Below, one piece after another: positions 7,332 through 8,245 of a stretch of DNA of 8,245 nucleotides. The notes beneath the pieces are model-generated. The model searched no databases and was not told the DNA's origin. It was given only the letters and a program-made list of their open reading frames with translations. The stretch comes from Betaproteobacteria bacterium (GTDB lineage: Bacteria > Pseudomonadota > Gammaproteobacteria > Burkholderiales > Burkholderiaceae_C), in NCBI GenBank assembly GCA_025354965.1, contig JANXLW010000424.1, positions 1 through 8,245 on the forward strand, written 5' to 3'. Position 1 is the stretch's first letter; every line of letters begins with the position of its first letter. Both the position numbers and the translations under genes were made by a program.

Positions 7332-7664
7332 TCAGATGGTGGCCGTGAACGAGGCGTTGACGATGCCCAAGATGACACCAATGCCCATCGACAACACGAC
7401 AGCACCAAAGAACCAGGTCCAGTCCTTCTTGACGGCGGCGACGACCGAACCAACTCCCAGCGCGATCAAGGCGGCCAACTTGCCCAAATTGCCCTTGACC
7501 CAGCCATCCCACTTGGTCACGGCATCGGCAAACTCGGTGCCGTCGGCCGCCAGCGCGCCCTTTGACAGCATCAGCAAGCCGACACAAACAGCCGTCAACA
7601 ACAAGGCTTTCAACCAGGCGGGCAAGGCTTGCGCGCGCGCGTTCATGGATAACATGGCATTCAT
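7332..7664 (-). CDS. traA: TraA-type propilin (F-like pilus subunit)
   Basis: TraA is the subunit of the conjugative pilus; the propilin is inserted in the inner membrane and its long leader is removed. The 110-aa product has a leader of about 39 residues (basic start, hydrophobic LLLTAVCVGLLML, then GALA). Predicted cleavage is after Ala39, giving a mature pilin of about 71 aa beginning ADGTEF. F mature pilin is 70 aa. The mature part shows two hydrophobic segments (about 60-77 and 83-104) split by a short basic loop, VKKDWTWF, which matches F pilin topology. The gene stands directly before traL, as in F. Three in-frame Met codons lie close together (residues 1, 4, 7); I kept the first, preceded by purines (CGGAA). 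Identification rests on topology, size and place, because pilin sequences diverge fast. Confidence 0.87.
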   Translation of the reverse strand: MNAMLSMNARAQALPAWLKALLLTAVCVGLLMLSKGALAADGTEFADAVTKWDGWVKGNLGKLAALIALGVGSVVAAVKKDWTWFFGAVVLSMGIGVILGIVNASFTATI

Positions 7665-7746
7665 TTCCGATAGTTCTCTCGATGGTTTCCCTGAAAAAAA
7701 GTCCCGTTATGGGCTCCACGCCAGGGCGCGCGAAGAGGCTGAGGTC
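7665..7746 (-). other. Spacer ahead of traA, the longest non-coding stretch in the window
   Basis: These 82 nt separate the small Cys-x4-Cys-Pro protein from traA. They contain a small hairpin with a T-tract (separate entry) and the traA ribosome-binding region. I saw no convincing sigma-70 promoter on the minus strand and no tRNA-like or repeat structure. Confidence 0.6.
7694..7716 (-). terminator. Possible weak intrinsic terminator or attenuator upstream of traA
   Basis: Read on the minus strand, GAGCCCATAACGGGAC is followed by seven T. CCC can pair with GGG across the loop ATAAC, with G-C and A-T pairs added around a bulged A, so the stem is short and weak. A competing pairing is visible: CCCTG (7722-7726) with CAGGG (7689-7693), which would place the T-tract inside a loop. 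This could tune read-through into traA, but the stem is too poor to call a firm terminator. Confidence 0.25.
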
Positions 7747-8148
7747 TTATTTGGTGGCTGGCACCGACCTGCAATCGATGGCCACCTTGGCTTTTTTGCG
7801 CTTGGGCTTCTTGGCCAGCGCGGCCTTGGGTGGCATGTAGATTTCTTCCCTTGCCTGCGCCAGCTCAGCCGGCTCCAGTGTTTTGACTGCGGTGGGCGGG
7901 ACGTAAGGCACTGCAATGGGCACCCGGGCCACCGGTGTCGCCACCGCAATATGTTTGAGGCTTCGTGCCGGACAGTCCTCGCCATTACAAAACACGAATT
8001 TGGCATCGGCCGGCATGCCGAACTGTGCAACCGCCAAGTGGCGGAGTGGACCCCCCTGAGCCAAAACCTGGGCACCTGCCTCAAGAGGCACACCGATCTG
8101 GACTACGACGGCAATCAGCCCACCGTTCAATATTGGCATCAGGCGCAT
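7747..8148 (-). CDS. Unknown small, probably exported protein with a Cys-x4-Cys-Pro motif
   Basis: I do not recognise this gene. The product is 133 aa from ATG 8148, which begins one base after the stop of the preceding gene (TGACATG); that junction fixes the start. A moderately hydrophobic N-terminus (GGLIAVVVQIGVPLEAGA) could be a signal peptide cut near residue 26. The middle contains FVFCNGEDCPARSLKH (residues 51-66, Cys54 and Cys59), a compact pair that could form a disulfide in the periplasm. A Pro/Val/Ala-rich stretch follows (about 70-95), then a short helical part (PAELAQAREEIY). The C-terminus is Lys/Ala-rich (AALAKKPKRKKAKVAIDCRS), with a third cysteine at 126. The Lys-rich end could bind nucleic acid, peptidoglycan or a membrane surface. 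It lies in the tra operon just before the pilin gene, so a role in transfer or cell-surface contact is plausible but not shown. Confidence 0.75.
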   Translation of the reverse strand: MRLMPILNGGLIAVVVQIGVPLEAGAQVLAQGGPLRHLAVAQFGMPADAKFVFCNGEDCPARSLKHIAVATPVARVPIAVPYVPPTAVKTLEPAELAQAREEIYMPPKAALAKKPKRKKAKVAIDCRSVPATK

Positions 8149-8149
8149 G

Positions 8150-8245
8150 TCAGTCTGTCGATCCGTTGGAAGCTTCGGCAAGTGCAGTTTTGAGCGCTGG
8201 TGTCTGTTGCAGGCGATAGGCCTCATAAAAGCGCTGCACATCCTG
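8150..8245 (-). CDS. 3' end of an unidentified gene (31 codons before the stop)
   Basis: An open frame enters from the window edge and ends in TGA at 8150-8152. It encodes QDVQRFYEAYRLQQTPALKT and then ALAEASNGSTD. The codon choice looks like that of the tra genes (GC-rich third positions at first), and the following gene starts one base later, as expected inside an operon. The peptide is helical and charged, with no recognisable motif, so no function is given. It is too short to rule out a chance frame, but the tight junction makes it likely real. Confidence 0.55.
   Translation of the reverse strand, partial: QDVQRFYEAYRLQQTPALKTALAEASNGSTD

Noticed and set aside
7306..8193. Plus-strand open frame (295 codons) over traA and the small upstream gene
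   Set aside because: It lies opposite the traA and Cys-x4-Cys-Pro frames; its composition changes along its length and no domain is visible. It is the only one that overlaps weakly identified genes, so it is rejected with slightly less certainty.
8149..8241. N-terminal extension of the small exported protein to an ATG at 8241
   Set aside because: The extension would encode a basic peptide (MCSAFMRPIACNRHQRSK) overlapping the better-looking end of the upstream gene. ATG 8148 follows that stop by one base and places the hydrophobic segment at the N-terminus.
1..8245. Search for IS elements, CRISPR arrays, tRNA genes, origins of transfer and long repeats
   Set aside because: Nothing supportable was seen. 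Nearly all bases are accounted for by the minus-strand genes, and short GC runs such as those near 7631-7640 are only coding-sequence simple repeats.

Overview
The window is one continuous piece of a conjugative type IV secretion (T4SS) and pilus-assembly operon of the F type (TraA/TraL/TraE/TraK/TraB/TraV/TraC/TrbI). Every gene I can support is on the minus strand, so the operon reads from high to low coordinates. The DNA is GC-rich, with strongly coding-biased third positions. The proteins look proteobacterial. The GC content and protein style (DsbC inside the tra cluster, compact genes) would fit a plasmid or integrative conjugative element of a Burkholderiales-like betaproteobacterium, but that host assignment is inference. 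The window shows no replication, partition, integrase or IS sequence that would tell plasmid from ICE.

Layout in transcription order: (1) the last 31 codons of an unidentified gene (8245-8150). (2) A small unknown, probably exported protein with a Cys-x4-Cys-Pro motif (8148-7747), which starts one base after the preceding stop. (3) A spacer of 82 nt holding a weak hairpin plus T-tract. (4) traA propilin (7664-7332). (5) traL (7316-7023). (6) traE, VirB8-like (6992-6405). (7) traK, VirB9-like (6463-5702). (8) traB, VirB10-like (5709-4345). (9) dsbC-like periplasmic disulfide isomerase (4352 or 4358-3609). (10) traV outer-membrane lipoprotein, VirB7 position (3612-2980). (11) traC, VirB4-like ATPase (2943-322). 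(12) the start of trbI (329-1), which runs off the window.

Together these genes encode the pilin subunit (TraA), the inner-membrane pilus assembly platform (TraL, TraE), the envelope-spanning core (TraK, TraB, TraV), the cytoplasmic assembly ATPase (TraC) and the start of the pilus-length/retraction group (TrbI). The DsbC-like protein lies between traB and traV and could service the cysteines of TraV and other periplasmic Tra proteins. Genes are separated by at most a few tens of bases or overlap. Three junctions use 8-nt overlaps of the form ATGANTRA and one uses ATGA, which suggests translational coupling along one transcript.

I did not find a new system here. The parts least explained by known biology are the small Cys-x4-Cys-Pro protein and the truncated gene before it, the spacer ahead of traA, and the long traE/traK overlap. 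The plus strand is essentially free of genes: its long open frames are antisense shadows of the tra genes.
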